From the NCBI GenBank assembly GCA_020796225.1, contig CM036756.1, forward strand, positions 60,285,644 through 60,349,643: a stretch of DNA of 64,000 nt. The letters are read 5' to 3'. Below the pieces are notes generated by a model, which did not search any database, had not been told where the DNA came from, and was given only the letters and a program-made list of their open reading frames with translations. This document shows, one piece after another, positions 22,470 through 34,149 of this stretch. Made by a program: the position numbers and the translations under genes. Position 1 is the stretch's first letter. Each line of letters opens with the position of its first letter. Source of the stretch: Arion vulgaris (Eukaryota > Mollusca > Gastropoda > Stylommatophora > Arionidae).

Positions 22470-23960
22470 CTTCCGTTCATCAGTTATATTCTGAATCCAT
22501 CTTCCTCGTCGTCTTCATTTTTCCTCTTTGCATGTATGTCTTCTTTCATAATTGTTGCCTCCAGGTATGTCTTCTTTCATAATTGTCGCCTCCAGGTATG
22601 TCTTCTTTCATAATTGTTGCCTCCAGGTATGTCTTCTTTCATAATTGTTGCCTCCAGGTATGTCTTCTTTCATAATTGTTGCCTCCAGGTATGTCTTCTT
22701 TCATAATTGTCGCCTCCAGGTATGTCTTCTTTCATAATTGTCGCCTCCAGGTATGTCTTCTTTCATAATTGTTGCCTCCAGGTATGTCTTCTTTCATAAT
22801 TGTCGCCTCCAGGTATGTCTTCTTTCATAATTGTTGCCTCCAGGTATGTCTTCTTTCATAATTGTTGCCTCCAGGTATGTCTTCTTTCATAATTGTTGCC
22901 TCCAGGTATGTCTTCTTTCATAATTGTTGCCTCCAGGTATGTCTTCTTTCATAATTGTTGCCTCCAGGTATGTCTTCTTTCATAATTGTTGCCTCCAGGT
23001 ATGTCTTCTTTCATAATTGTTGCCTCCAGGTATGTCTTCTTTCATAATTGTTGCCTCCAGGTATGTCTTCTTTCATAATTGTCGCCTCCAGGTATGTCTT
23101 CTTTCATAATTGTCGCCTCCAGGTATGTCTTCTTTCATAATTGTTGCCTCCAGGTATGTCTTCTTTCATAATTGTTGCCTCCAGGTATGTCTTCTTTCAT
23201 AATTGTTGCCTCCAGGTATGTCTTCTTTCATAATTGTCGCCTCCAGGTATGTCTTCTTTCATAATTGTTGCCTCCAGGTATGTCTTCTTTCATAATTGTT
23301 GCCTCCAGGTATGTCTTCTTTCATAATTGTCGCCTCCAGGTATGTCTTCTTTCATAATTGTTGCCTCCAGGTATGTCTTCTTTCATAATTGTTGCCTCCA
23401 GGTATGTCTTCTTTCATAATTGTCGCCTCCAGGTATGTCTTCTTTCATAATTGTTGCCTCCAGGTATGTCTTCTTTCATAATTGTTGCCTCCAGGTATGT
23501 CTTCTTTCATAATTGTCGCCTCCAGGTATGTCTTCTTTCATAATTGTTGCCTCCAGGTATGTCTTCTTTCATAATTGTCGCCTCCAGGTATGTCTTCTTT
23601 CATAATTGTCGCCTCCAGGTATGTCTTCTTTCATAATTGTCGCCTCCAGGTATGTCTTCTTTCATAATTGTCGCCTCCAGGTATGTCTTCTTTCATAATT
23701 GTCGCCCCCCAACCCTTCGTGCCTTTTTTATATATCTAAAATACTTCCATTTTTCTCTTTCATTTTTTTTTGTAACATCATCCAGTTCTTTGATTTTGAG
23801 TTCGTTCTGGATAGATCTATTTGTTCTCTTCTCTATCCAATAGATACGGAGGAATCTTCTGTAACACAGATATTCACAAGCACATATATGTTCTTCCACT
23901 GCCTTGTTACATGTCCATGCTTCACACCTATATGTTGCTACAGGTAATATACACACTCTT
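22470..23960 (-). mobile_element. LINE C-terminal fragment split by a minisatellite
   Basis: Minus strand from 23956 reads ILPVATYRCEAWTCNKAVEE, RRFLRIYWIEKRTNRSIQNE and EREKWKYFRYIKKARRVGG. It then enters the array at 23705 and resumes beyond it at 22535-22470 with TIMKEDIHAKRKNEDDEEDG and FRI, equivalent to TIMEGGIPAKRRRGRPRIRW in intact relatives. Confidence 0.75.
22535..23705. repeat. 31-bp minisatellite, about 38 copies
   Basis: Unit ggtatgtcttctttcataat then tgttgcctcca, with a t/c variant in tgt(t/c)gcc. The minus strand of one unit reads TIMKEDIPG in one frame, the LINE segment that borders the array on both sides. Confidence 0.97.
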
Positions 23961-24389
23961 AGTACTCTGACATTTTTTCAGTTCTTTTCCAGACTGATTT
24001 TAATTGTTTTATTTCCTAGTTATTTGCTCTTGTGTTTAAATTTCCTTCATTTAGTTTTCATCTCTTGTAAGCAGTAACAGAGATATTCAAGACTTCACAT
24101 TTTATATTTTCTCTTCGTTATTTAGAAAATGTTCTTGGTCATTCTTGTTTTCCGATTACTTTTACCTTACATTAGAACAGAACAAATTACAAACCAGGAT
24201 TTGTGTTCATTCTCCACGCAGTATTCGGTGAGAGATTGCTGGCAAACGCTGAAAATAACATAATTATTTATTCTGCCTGGACGAATCTAGCGAAAGGAGA
24301 ATAACAATAACGATAACAAACGATAAGTAATAAGTAATAAAGTTATTGTTATTATTATTGTTATTGTTATTGTTATTACGGTGATGATT
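23961..24389. other. AT-rich, nothing assigned
   Basis: Contains a short (TTATTG)n stretch at about 24335-24376; no gene seen. Confidence 0.5.
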
Positions 24390-24655
24390 TATTGTTCTTC
24401 GAACGTTCCATAACGACCACCTGTTAAACTACTCTTTGTAATTTGTATGTGATCTGAGCCTAAAAGCGATTGTACATTGTGTCAGTTATGCACCTACAAG
24501 TAGACCAGCACATCCTATTTCTGCGATGCTTCTTTTTTACTAGTGTAGCTTCCTAGGCCCCTACCTTAGTCATCTCTTACGACATGCCTTGTAGGTAGCA
24601 GTGTTACTATTCTTTGCTACCGTCAAGGGCTCCGGCAACACACGGGCGATAGGTG
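24390..24655 (-). mobile_element. SINE family A copy
   Basis: Shares ttgtatgtgatctgagccta, cagttatgcacctacaagta and the ctacgacatgccttgtaggt region with other family A copies. Confidence 0.82.
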
Positions 24656-24864
24656 ATGACTAAAACGACCATGACAACAGAACATTAACTCATCAACTAC
24701 TAAATGCCACATTCTTCGTCCGTTCGCCTGTTTCGTTTGACTATATTTAGCTTCATAGCTGCACTTCATATATATCTTCATATCTGCAGCTCATTTATAG
24801 ATTCATATCAACAGTTTATATACACAGTTGGGAAGCTACAGTTCATACATATATCTTCATAGTT

Positions 24865-25115
24865 AAAAATATGTTAATTGCATATCCTTTACAGGATATT
24901 GCGAATTAACCCCAGCTTTTTTAAAGCTGCTATTTTTTCTAGGCATTAATACATTCAGTAGTTTTCCATTGATTTCTGAACGGGTGGTGTCATCGTCCTT
25001 TTGTAAAAATACACGCGAAACAATTTTCAACCAAACTGTCCGCAGCGTGATTCAAAACTGAGAACGTCGGGGTTAATAGACCAAACCACTATCCCCTAAA
25101 CCACAGACGCCACCA
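24865..25115 (-). mobile_element. tRNA-derived SINE family G copy
   Basis: Landmarks gcatatcctttacaggatat, cattcagtagttttccattg and a degraded tRNA-like head toward 25110. Confidence 0.65.
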
Positions 25116-25124
25116 TATTCATAG

Positions 25125-25430
25125 TTACATTTCATATATACCTTCATCGATGTAGTTTGTATATACCTTCATCGATGTAGTTTGTATATACCTTCATCGA
25201 TGTAGTTTGTATATAGCTTCATAGTTACAGTAAATAAATATATATTCATAGAAGTAGTTTATATATAGCTTCATCGATGTAGTTTGTATATAGCTTCATA
25301 GTTACAGTAAATAAATATATATTCATAGAAGTAGTTTATATATAGCTTCATCGATATAGTTTGTATATAGCTTCATAGTTACAGTAAATAAATATATATT
25401 CATAGAAGTAGTTTATATATAGCTTCATAG
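25125..25430. repeat. Tandem repeat with tatatagcttcat units
   Basis: Short units (tatataccttcatcgatgtagtttg) change into a longer block repeated about three times that adds cagtaaataaatatatattc and atagaagtagttta. Confidence 0.85.
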
Positions 25431-25620
25431 CTACAAATCAGGTATTGTTCATTCAACAATGATCTCACGAGAAACACTTAAATACACACACAAATATTAG
25501 AAGATCACATACAGTTAAGATACGAGGTTGAGAAAAATTATATCATCTCTTAGATTGAAATCAGAAGAACAGTTAGCAAGGATTAAGTATGTGAGTGTAG
25601 AAGTATCTCAAATTAAAATG

Positions 25621-26170
25621 TGACTTTCTTGTCTCCTGGTCTCAGTAAACTTTCATGTATCACTTATTTTCGAATTTCTTTCAACGGGATGTCTCCTGGT
25701 CTCAGTAAACTTTCATGTATTACTTATTTTCGAATTTCTTTCAACGGGATGTCTCCTGGTCTCAGTAAACTTTCATGTATTACTTATTTTCGAATTTCTT
25801 TCAACGGGATGTCTCCTGGTCTCAGTAAACTTTCATGCATTACTTATTTTCGAATTTCTTTCAACGGGATCTCTCCTGGTCTCAGTAAACTTTCATGTAT
25901 TACTTATTTTCGAATTTCTTTCAACGGGATGTCTCCTGGTCTCAGTAAACCTTCATGTATTACTTATTTTCGAATTTCTTTCAACGGGATGTCTCCTGGT
26001 CTCAGTAAACTTTCATGTATTACTTATTTTCGAATTTCTTTCAACGGGATCTCTCCTGGTCTCAGTAAACTTTCATGTATTATTTATTTTCGAATTTCTT
26101 TCAACGGGATGTCTCCTGGTCTCAGTAAACTTTCATGTATTACTTATTTTCCAATTTCTTTCAACGGGAT
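25621..26170. repeat. 60-bp minisatellite, nine copies
   Basis: Unit gtctcctggtctcagtaaac...ttctttcaacggga is repeated with very few substitutions. Because 60 is a multiple of three, an open frame of 187 codons runs through it; I regard this as incidental. The array ends directly in the tRNA-like head of the next repeat. Confidence 0.96.
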
Positions 26171-26400
26171 CTCTGTAGTGTAGAGGTAAGGTGCTCGCCT
26201 CTAGAGCCAAAGGTAACCGGTTGAGTCCCTCGTGGAGACATTGGGATATTTCTCTAGAGATCCTTGATCTCAGTGTAGGTGAGAGATCCTTGATCTCAGT
26301 GTAGATGAGAGATCTTTGATCTCAGTGTAGGTGAGATGGAGTTCCTTGTTCTATCAGAGACGGACGATACAACATAGGTCCCGTGTTCAATTTGAGCACG
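26168..26400 (+). mobile_element. tRNA-derived SINE family C head fragment
   Basis: Reads gtagtgtagaggtaaggtgc as A-box region and GGTTGAGTCCC as B box, then three copies of gatccttgatctcagtgta. Opposite orientation to 46510-46770. Confidence 0.6.
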
Positions 26401-27072
26401 TAAAAGAACAATTAGCAATTTAAAATCGAGAAGAGCATGCTGGAAAGCCGCTGCCCATTCAAAATTAATTAGAAAAGATTAGAAATAAAATTCTTACATA
26501 AATATCTACACCATTTTCAAAATTACATCGGGGACCCTTGCCAGTTCTACGGAGTTCGTGCACTGTCGCTGAGGTCTTCTTGCGTAAGAAATAGATCGGA
26601 GCACACATGGTTACTCACCGAAGTGCAATGATTAGGGTCCTATTAATCAATAAATCAATCATTCCAATTTATTTTATTGTAGATTTGACTGCAGTTCTTA
26701 TGCTTCTAGGATTGGTTTTCATAAGACCTTTGGGACTTTACAATTGTAATATTTAAAATAGTGAAATGTTTAAAAATACAGTAGTCACTGCCTAATTCAG
26801 TGAAAGAGAAACATTGAAAGCGATCAGGTACTAGAGCCATAGGAAGACCAAGAAAAGATGGATAGACAATATTACGACCACACTAAATAAACACCGATAT
26901 AACTGGCCCTGGAACGCAAATTAAAACTCACACCACTACGCTTAATGGCAAGAGTGGACAACCAATTCCACCATCCACCTGAGAAATGGCAATAGACAAT
27001 AGATTGCTATATTGGTCATGAAGCCACTATTAACTAAAGCCAATGAGGATGATGATGTTGTTGTGGACTTAC
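26401..27072. other. Intron with SINE C fragment and degraded LINE
   Basis: 26515-26665 is a minus SINE C block (cgaagtgcaatgattagggt). 26800-27000 has LINE-tail-like words (ggaagaccaagaaaagatgg) without a frame. Confidence 0.5.
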
Positions 27073-27129
27073 CAGATTCTGGATGTGAGCCCCAAACTGC
27101 TGTGTTCCGAGATACGGATCTAAATGGAT
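27073..27129 (-). CDS. BTB-BACK protein gene, tail exon 3 (57 nt)
   Basis: Acceptor cttgatacacccag and donor GAATCTG|gtaagt. Two bases complete an aspartate, 18 codons follow (PFRSVSRNTAVWGSHPES) and one base is left, which completes a glutamate in the last exon. A second AG eight bases further in (catttag) would give the wrong phase. Like tail exon 2 it is divisible by three. Confidence 0.72.
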
Positions 27130-27179
27130 CTGGGTGTATCAAGATTGTGTTTGTAAGTATACTATGAAATCAATATGAA

Positions 27180-27415
27180 TAATGGATAAGTCCCGCTAGG
27201 GTAGTTGTCAGTTGTACACACTTCTTAGACACGTGGTCCAAGTTTAATTCCACAGGTGGAATTTGTTCAGTCTCAGATGGGTTCTAAAAAAGCACTTGAA
27301 AATAAAAACGGTCTGGGTGATTTTGACCACATTACCCATCGTGTGCCCATGGCTAATGATAATACAAATTCCTCAATATATTTGATGGTATGAAAATGTG
27401 ATCCTTTACTTTTTT
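27180..27415 (+). mobile_element. tRNA-derived SINE family D copy
   Basis: Parallels 21655-21925: agggtagttgtcagttgtac, ccacattacccatcgtgtgc and ggtatgaaaatgtgatcctt. A (TA)n-(TG)n tract follows at 27437-27485. Confidence 0.7.
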
Positions 27416-27433
27416 AATACTTCATTTACATGA

Positions 27434-27468
<35 letters not shown>

Positions 27469-27489
27469 ATGTGTGTGTGTGTGTGAATG

Positions 27490-27590
27490 TATGGGACATC
27501 TGGCCTATAAGAGAGGCACATTCCGGAAGACAATTTGGGAGGTGGGTAGGTGAGTTCTGCTCAGGACAAACTATTTGATGATAATTATAT
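27490..27590 (+). mobile_element. LINE 3' end fragment
   Basis: gtgagttctgctcaggacaa then actatttgatgata repeats the window's first 35 bases. Same LINE terminus. Confidence 0.55.
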
Positions 27591-27774
27591 CAATAATAAT
27601 AAAAGTAATAATAATAATTGTTACAATATAACTGACACCTTAAAATTATTCAAAGATTAGGAAATTGACTGAGTAAACACTATCTCCAAATTGCAATTTT
27701 ATTGCTATGGATCTCCAATACTTCATCTTCTGTGGAACTTTCCCAAACTGTTCCTAATCCATCTCGAAACACGT

Positions 27775-28115
27775 GAAAACAAAGTACTGTAGTTTTACCA
27801 AATACTAAAACAATAACGATACACAACAACGTTTCGACCAAAAGGCCTTTATCAAGCAAAGGATACAACAAAAGTGAAGAATTCGCTTCTTACACAGCAG
27901 AGAAAATATAGAATCATACAATAAATTCCTAACGACCGTTAAATGAAAATCTGTGACTAAAAACGAATAACGAAAATTAATGCAAAATGTAGAAGTGGAA
28001 AGAAGAGGATGTATATACACATTTAACATATACATATAGATCATGAGAATAAAAAAATACTAAGAAGCATAGGAATGTAATGCGTTGATTCAATGTAGTC
28101 GCAAATCCATGAGGT
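27775..28115 (-). mobile_element. Penelope-like element 3' fragment
   Basis: Shares with 36909-37270 the blocks caaagtactgtagttttacc, caacgtttcgaccaaaaggc and aagaagcataggaatgtaat. Contains the degenerate hammerhead-like motif at 27827-27857. Confidence 0.75.
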
Positions 28116-28424
28116 CTTATCCATCTCTTAATGTTTCCTTGAAAATTATAAGATCTCTCTCTAAGCCAATTATGGACAAATAAATCGTTTAAACGCTCTG
28201 TATTTCATTGTTATACATCAGTAAGCAATACCAAGAGACAGGGCGACAATATTACCCAGATACAGTGTGTACAACACAAAAAGTCGTACAAGACAAAAAT
28301 TGAACTACAGAAATAACAGAGGCTGGCAATGACACAATGTATGTAATGCACACGAGAGCCCGTTCTATAAAACGTGTCTTCTACTGACGCTGTGAAGTAA
28401 AACATGATTATCATCATCAAATAG

Positions 28425-28700
28425 CTTGCCCTGAAAAGAATTTTGCCACCTTCGGAATATCTCTCTCTCGTAGACCAGATGTCCTGTCTCTACAGCCGCC
28501 ATGTTCAAACCATAATTTACATCCTGAATCCATCCTCTCCGTGAGCTTCCTCGTCTCCTTTTTGCCTGGATGTCTCCTTCTATGATGGTCTTCTCCAGTC
28601 AATCGTGCATCTTTATATGTCCAAAATAGTTCAATTTTCTCATTCTTACTGGTAGTATTAGACAGTTTTTCTTGATTCCGAGTTCTTTCTAGTTAAATCC
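28425..28700 (-). mobile_element. LINE C-terminal fragment
   Basis: Minus strand: EDHHRRRHPGKKETRKLTER, MDSGCK and KFFSGQAI-stop. Same family as 32235-32655. Confidence 0.7.
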
Positions 28701-28904
28701 ACAGGTTATTATTTCTGATTATATTAGTTTGTAAGACGTACATTTTATTTGATTGAGACAGGTATATGTAGTTTGTAAACTTTCGCGAAATAAAAAGCTA
28801 CAGATTAATGTATACATTCAAAGGTGTGGAATAACAAATTGAGAAAAGATTAATTCGACCGCAGCACTGGTTCAGAAATTATTGATCTATTTAGTTGGGT
28901 CACT

Positions 28905-29175
28905 TTGTTGTGAGCGTGGACGTCTGTGGCATATCGTAGTAAGCTTGATCACAACTCAAGAGTACCCGGTTCAAACACCGCGGCGGGCAAGTTGGAAGCA
29001 AATTTGTTCGTTGAATTTTAACGAATGATAAAAATTGACCTCACCGTTCAGAAAGCAATGGAAAGCTACTGAATGTATAAGTGGTGCCTAGAAAATCATC
29101 GACTAGTTTACTGTTGGCTGATCGCGACGTCTTGTAAAGGATATACCATGATTTTCATTTTTGTTCACTTTGTGT
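28905..29175 (+). mobile_element. tRNA-derived SINE family G copy
   Basis: tRNA-like head ctgtggcatatcgtagtaag with B box GGTTCAAACACC, then cagaaagcaatggaaagcta and ttgtaaaggatataccatga as tail blocks. Confidence 0.75.
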
Positions 29176-29274
29176 GTAAAACACGTGGAGTTCAAGATGA
29201 CGTTACTAAAACGCTACTGGGTTTCAACTGTGGTGTACTAAATGTACTCGTTAAATAGAAAACTAATGGCGATC

Positions 29275-29555
29275 TTCTTCTTCCTCTTCAAACGCTCCAT
29301 ATTGACCACTTATTAACCACTCTGTGTGATTTATATGTGATCTGAGTCTAAGAGCGATTGACGTTGTGCCAGTTATGCGCCTACAAGCAAAGCAGGCCAG
29401 CACATCCGATTTCTGCGATGCTTTTATTTACTAGGGTAGATTCCCTTGGTCCTACATCAGTCACCTCTTACATCTCATCAGTCATGCCTTAAAGATTGCA
29501 GTCGTACTATTCTTTGCTTCCCTTGCGGGCCCCGGCACCACACAGGTGTAATGAC
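29275..29555 (-). mobile_element. SINE family A copy
   Basis: Blocks ttatatgtgatctgagtcta, cagttatgcgcctacaagca and tttctgcgatgcttttattt. Confidence 0.82.
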
Positions 29556-29654
29556 GATCTAGAGTTCTGTTCGTGAACAAACAAAAAGAAAATGATTCCG
29601 TTAAAAACATGTTCCAAACTAGTTCAAAGACAATATGTGATGTAGCTTGTTTTT

Positions 29655-29980
29655 TTTATTGATTGATTGATTGATAGGATCGTTATCATTGCTGTTTGGT
29701 GAGTAGCCATGTGTGCTTCGGTCTCTTTCTTACACAGGAAGATCTCAGCTGGTTTTTTATCGATTTTGAACTACCAAGGGTTCTTTCACGTGCTCATATT
29801 AAACACGAGACCTACTTTTTATTGCCCGTCTCCGATAAGACTAGGAACTCGATCTCATCTACAATGAGATCAGGAATCTCTGGAAAAATATCTCGATGCC
29901 TACACGAGGGAGCGAACCTGGTACCATTGGCACGAGAGACGAACACCCAACCTCTACACCACAGAGTTCTGTAATATTCC
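29655..29980 (+). mobile_element. SINE family C copy
   Basis: gattgattgattgataggat start, then cgattttgaactaccaaggg, cgaacctggtaccattggca and ctacaccacagagttctg. On the minus strand the tRNA-like head has a GGTTCGCTCCC B box. Confidence 0.75.
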
Positions 29981-30099
29981 AATAACAAGTTGGTAGCTTA
30001 CCTGAGTTTGTCCCAGCGTTCAGCAGCGATTCAGTTCTGTTCATTCGTTTGTGATGTACTAGATGAAACATGGAGATTTATTATGTGACTTTAATAACA

Positions 30100-31360
30100 A
30101 TTGACAGTACGAGTAGTAGTTGGTGTAGTAGTAGCAATATTAATAGTAGTAGTAATAGTAGTAGTAGTAACAATATTAATAGTAGTAGTAATAGTAGTAG
30201 TAGTAACAATATTAATAGTAGTAGTAATAGTAGTAGTAGTAACAATGTTAGTAGTAGTAGTAATAGTAGTAGTAGTAACAATGTTAGTAGTAGTAGTAAT
30301 AGTAGTAGTAGTAACAATATTAATAGTAGTAGTAATAGTAGTAGTAGTAACAATGTTAGTAGTAGTAGTAATAGTAGTAGTAGTAACAATATTAATAGTA
30401 GTAGTAATAGTAGTAGTAGTAACAATATTAATAGTAGTAGTAATAGTAGTAGTAGTAACAATGTTAGTAGTAGTAGTAATAGTAGTAGTAGTAACAATGT
30501 TAGTAGTAGTAGTAATAGTAGTAGTAGTAACAATATTAGTAGTAGTAGTAATAGTAGTAGTAGTTAGCAATATTAGTAGTAGTAGTAATAGTAGTAGTAG
30601 TAACAATGTTAGTAGTAGTAGTAATAGTAGTAGTAGTAATAGTAGTAGTAGTAATAGTAGTAGTAGTAACAATGTTAGTAGTAGTAGTAATAGTAGTAGT
30701 AGTAACAATATTAGTAGTAGTAGTAATAGTAGTAGTAGTAACAATATTAGTAGTAGCAGTTGGTGTAGTAGTAGAGATAGTAGTAGTAGAAGTAGTATTA
30801 GTAGTAGTAGCAATATTAGTAGTAGTAGTAGTAGTAGTAGTAGTAACAATATTAGAAGTAGTAGAAGTAGTAGTAGCAGCAATATTAGTAGTAGTAGTAG
30901 TAATAGTAGTAGTAGTAGTAGTAGTAATAGTAATATTAGTAGTAATAGTAATAGTTGCAGCAATAGTAGTAGTAGCAGTTGGTGTAGTAGTAGCAATATT
31001 AGTAGAAGTAGTATTAATAGTGGTAGCAATATTAGTTGTAGTAGTAGTAGTAACAATATTAGAAGTAGTAGTAATAATATTAGCAGCAGTAGTAGTAGCA
31101 ATAGTGACAGTAGTAGTAGTAGTAACAATAGTAACAATAGTAGTAGTAGTAGCAATAATGATAGTAGTAATAGTAGAAATAGTAGTAGTAGCAATAATGA
31201 TAGTAGTAATAGTAGAAATAGTAGTAGTAGCAATAATGATAGTAGTAATAGTAGTAGTAGCAATAATGATAGTAGTAATAGTAGAAATAGTAGTAGTAGC
31301 AATAATGATAGTTGTAATAGTAGAAATAGTAGTAGTAGCAATAATGATAGTAGAAGTAAT
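30100..31360. repeat. (AGT)n trinucleotide tract with 36-bp higher-order unit
   Basis: From 30155 to about 30760 a 36-bp unit aacaatattaatagtagtag... recurs with attaat/gttagt variants, then it decays into irregular AGT repeats. Long S/N, V or L frames over 400 codons are artefacts. Confidence 0.96.
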
Positions 31361-31394
31361 TCCCTAAGGCTAGTTGCTAGCAGAATACCTAAAA

Positions 31395-31650
31395 AAATGG
31401 TTTAAAAGCCGAAGGAGTGACTTTATTGCACCTGGTTTTACCCCATACGGCTCGGTCCCTCTCCGCAGAAGACATACGCCACCTGCCGAAAGTATTGCAC
31501 AAAGCCCGAACTCCGTAGCTCCATCAAGAATCCTAGGGTCTCTGAAAAAACTGCACTCGTGAACAGAATGGCGCCGTCCGGACTCGAACCCACTACCTTC
31601 GAGTCACATGGCAAAGGGCTTAACCTCTTAGCCACAGAGAATACCTAATC
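31395..31650 (-). mobile_element. tRNA-derived SINE family E copy
   Basis: Minus-strand head has TGTGGCTAAGAGGTTAAGCC and the exact B box GGTTCGAGTCC, like a tRNA-Ser/Leu. Second copy at 56955-57205. 31640-31800 holds a degenerate direct duplication of about 110 bp (cctaatcctacactg / tctaatctttacact). Confidence 0.82.
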
Positions 31651-31833
31651 CTACACTGATTTTTTGTGTAGTTTTAGACAGTCTCTATTCTCATGCAGCT
31701 TAACTAATAAAGGTGCAAGCCTTAGTGCTCAAAGGCTAGGTAATAAAGGAATATCTAATCTTTACACTGTTTTTTTCTAAAGTGAAGACTCTATTCTCAT
31801 GCAGCTTTCGTATGAAAATATGTAAACAATTAC

Positions 31834-31905
31834 CATTAGGTGCCCTGCCGTCACTTCTAAACATGGATCCTCGTGAAAAAGTTCTTGCAGTAACATCAAA
31901 GTTAT
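31834..31905 (-). CDS. BTB-BACK protein gene, tail exon 2 (72 nt)
   Basis: Acceptor tatttctctttgatag and donor CACCTAATG|gtaatt. It takes two bases to complete an aspartate, adds 23 codons (NFDVTARTFSRGSMFRSDGR then APN) and leaves one base, so its 72 nt can be included or skipped without changing the frame. The phase fits exactly between the exons at 48453-48585 and 27073-27129. Short length makes this less certain than the neighbours. Confidence 0.65.
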
Positions 31906-32234
31906 CTATCAAAGAGAAATAAGTGTAAGAACATAACTGAATGCTGCACAAAGTACTAGAAACATTAAGTATAATATTTTGTGTAAGATGATCATTATTT
32001 CTTATAGTATTGCTAATACTTTTTTTTCCGTTCAGGTGGTTTGTCCCAAGAGAGATCATTTTAATATTGTTTAATTTCAAATGGGCACACATGTTTATTT
32101 CATTAGCAACACAAAATGTTATCAAATTTAGTCTGAATAATTACTTTCATTATTGCTAATGTTTACAGTAAAACTTAACAAAATAATTTTAAATATTGTA
32201 GCCATTCAATGCATACACTGAGCATGCATATTCC

Positions 32235-32655
32235 AAGTGACAACGTATGGGTGTGAAGCATGGACATTTAATAAGGCAGTGGAAAAACATATATGGACAT
32301 TTGAAATGTTACAGAAAAGTCCTTCGTATATCATGGACAGTGAAGAGAACAAATAGTTATATCTAGAAAGAACTCAAAATCAAAGAAAACTGGCTGATGC
32401 TACAAATAAGAAAGATAAAATTGAGGTATTTTGGACATATAAAAAGACATGAAGGGCTGGAGAAGACCATCATGGAAGGAGGCATACCGGCAAAGAGGAG
32501 AAGAGGAAGACCACGGATAAGATGGATTCCGGATGTAACTTATGGTTTGAACATGGCGGTTGCAGAGGCAGAATATCTGGTCTATGAGGAGAGAGAAATT
32601 CCTAGGACTGTTGGGGTGGCAAAGTTCTGCTCAATACAAGCTATTTGATGATGAG
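32235..32655 (+). mobile_element. LINE C-terminal fragment, well preserved
   Basis: Reads LRYFGHIKRHEGLEKTIMEG, GIPAKRRRGRPRIRWIPDVT and VAKFCSIQAI-stop, then a gatgatgag tail. This is the best local reference for the family truncated at 1-35, 15840-16335 and 28425-28700. Confidence 0.85.
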
Positions 32656-32794
32656 TCATTAAAAACTATAAAAATTCATGATCTAAATAAAACAAATGTT
32701 TTTGTAAACAAATAATGTATTTATACTAATCAGTGAGCATTTTATTTATATCTAATATATATAATATATAATATATCATCATCATCATCATCAG

Positions 32795-33165
32795 GTGCCG
32801 TCTCCACATCGAAGGTTGGCTGCAATGAATCTCCAGCATCCTCTGTCTTTCGCCTTGGTGTTGCACACTGCCAGACTGTAACCTGTCCATTTCTTAAAGT
32901 TTCCCTCCCACTTATCTCTCGGTCTTCCTCTTGCTCTTCTCCCCTCAACTTTCCCCTCTAGTAAATGTTTTATCATGGTGTCATGCCTTTTTATGTGCCC
33001 AAAATACTTTGCTTGTCTGAATTTTATTTCTCTTAATAATTGTTTCTTCATGCCTAGTTTTCCTAAAACTTGTTTATTTGTCTGTTTTTCTGTCCATGAA
33101 ACTCTGCTTATTCTTCTATATATCCACATCTCAAATGCATCAATTCTGTCTTCTAACTGCTAATA
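32795..33165 (-). mobile_element. LINE C-terminal fragment, well preserved
   Basis: Minus strand from about 33160 reads MWIYRRISRVSWTEKQTNKQ, AKYFGHIKRHDTMIKHLLEG, GRRARGRPRDKWEGNFKKWT and FIAANLRCGDGT-stop, then a gatgatgatgatg tail. Confidence 0.85.
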
Positions 33166-33299
33166 ATATATATAATATATAATATATAATAGATAATATA
33201 TAATATTTTATATATATAATAAAATATATATTTTCTTGATATGTTTGATAAAAACAGCCATTGAGAAATTCGAAGAAGAAATATAAGAAAATATCAGTT

Positions 33300-33405
33300 A
33301 TCAGTTTTATGAGGACTATCATCATAGCACTCCGGACATGTCCATAGGTGCTCCGATCTCCGCCTCAGGAAATCCAGCAGCGTCCAGCGACCCAACACGC
33401 CACTA
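33300..33405. repeat. Interspersed repeat family I, fragment
   Basis: Inverted relative to 3835-3930; gaggactatcatcatagcac and ctccgatctccgcctcagga. Confidence 0.6.
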
Positions 33406-33559
33406 TAAGAAAATATATAGTGCACAAAGTTTCAATAAGTGTGTTGTAGAAGCAAATATATCTTTCAAGGTGTGTACTCGACAATAATATATGAATATAA
33501 AATGGAACGAATTCAGGAAAAGTGATGAAATCAGAGAAATGTTTGGTCAACCACTAGTG

Positions 33560-33815
33560 ACAACTGTTATAAGAAAGTGAAGATGGAGATATGTTGGACA
33601 CACCTTGAGGAGAAATGATCAACGGATATCAAAGCAGGCATTGGAATGGGATGCAAAGGGTTCAAGAAAGAAAGGACGACCTAAGGAGACCCTGAAACGA
33701 ACTTTGCTGCGAGAGGCAAGAAATATTTCTCTCAGTTCCATGGAGGAGATTGAGCGAGTTGCCCAGTATGGAGCGGTATGGAGAAATTACTTGCAGGCCC
33801 TATGTAACGTATAAC
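33560..33815 (+). mobile_element. LINE C-terminal fragment
   Basis: Reads MRRNDQRISKQALEWDAKGS, KKGRPKETLKRTLLREARNI and AVWRNYLQALCNV-stop. This is the reference for the minisatellite-bearing copy at 56396-56960. Confidence 0.85.
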
Positions 33816-33924
33816 GGTACGAGAGGAATTATTATTATATTACTGGACAATATAAATGGTCAGATTCTTGTGTATTAGATTTCATTCACATTTTTCTTTC
33901 AATATCTTTCTTGTGACTTTCTTG

Positions 33925-34120
33925 TGCATGTCGTAAGAGGCGACTGATGTAGGCCCTTGGATGCTACTCTAGTCAATAAAAAGCAGCGCAGAAATCGGAT
34001 GTGCTGGCCTACTTGTGGGCGCATAACTGGCACAACGTACAATCGCTCTTAGGCTCAGATCACATACAAATCACACAGAGTGGTTGACAAGTGGTTCGAT
34101 GTGGAGCGTTCGAAGAAAAG
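33925..34120 (+). mobile_element. SINE family A copy
   Basis: catgtcgtaagaggcgactg, gcagaaatcggatgtgctgg and caatcgctcttaggctcaga; truncated at its head. Confidence 0.8.
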
Positions 34121-34149
34121 AAGATTTAGGACCTGCAAAATATTTCCTT

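Noticed and set aside
25620..26183. 187-codon frame of 20-residue repeats
   Set aside because: A 60-bp minisatellite keeps the frame open by arithmetic; no start context, splice phase or family match.
28211..28420. Short hydrophobic minus frames around 27680-28420
   Set aside because: They lie in a PLE 3' fragment and SINE-like repeat; no splice or domain support.
30091..31405. Open frames of 416 and 434 codons in the AGT tract
   Set aside because: Trinucleotide repeat has no stop in most frames on both strands; composition is pure repeat.
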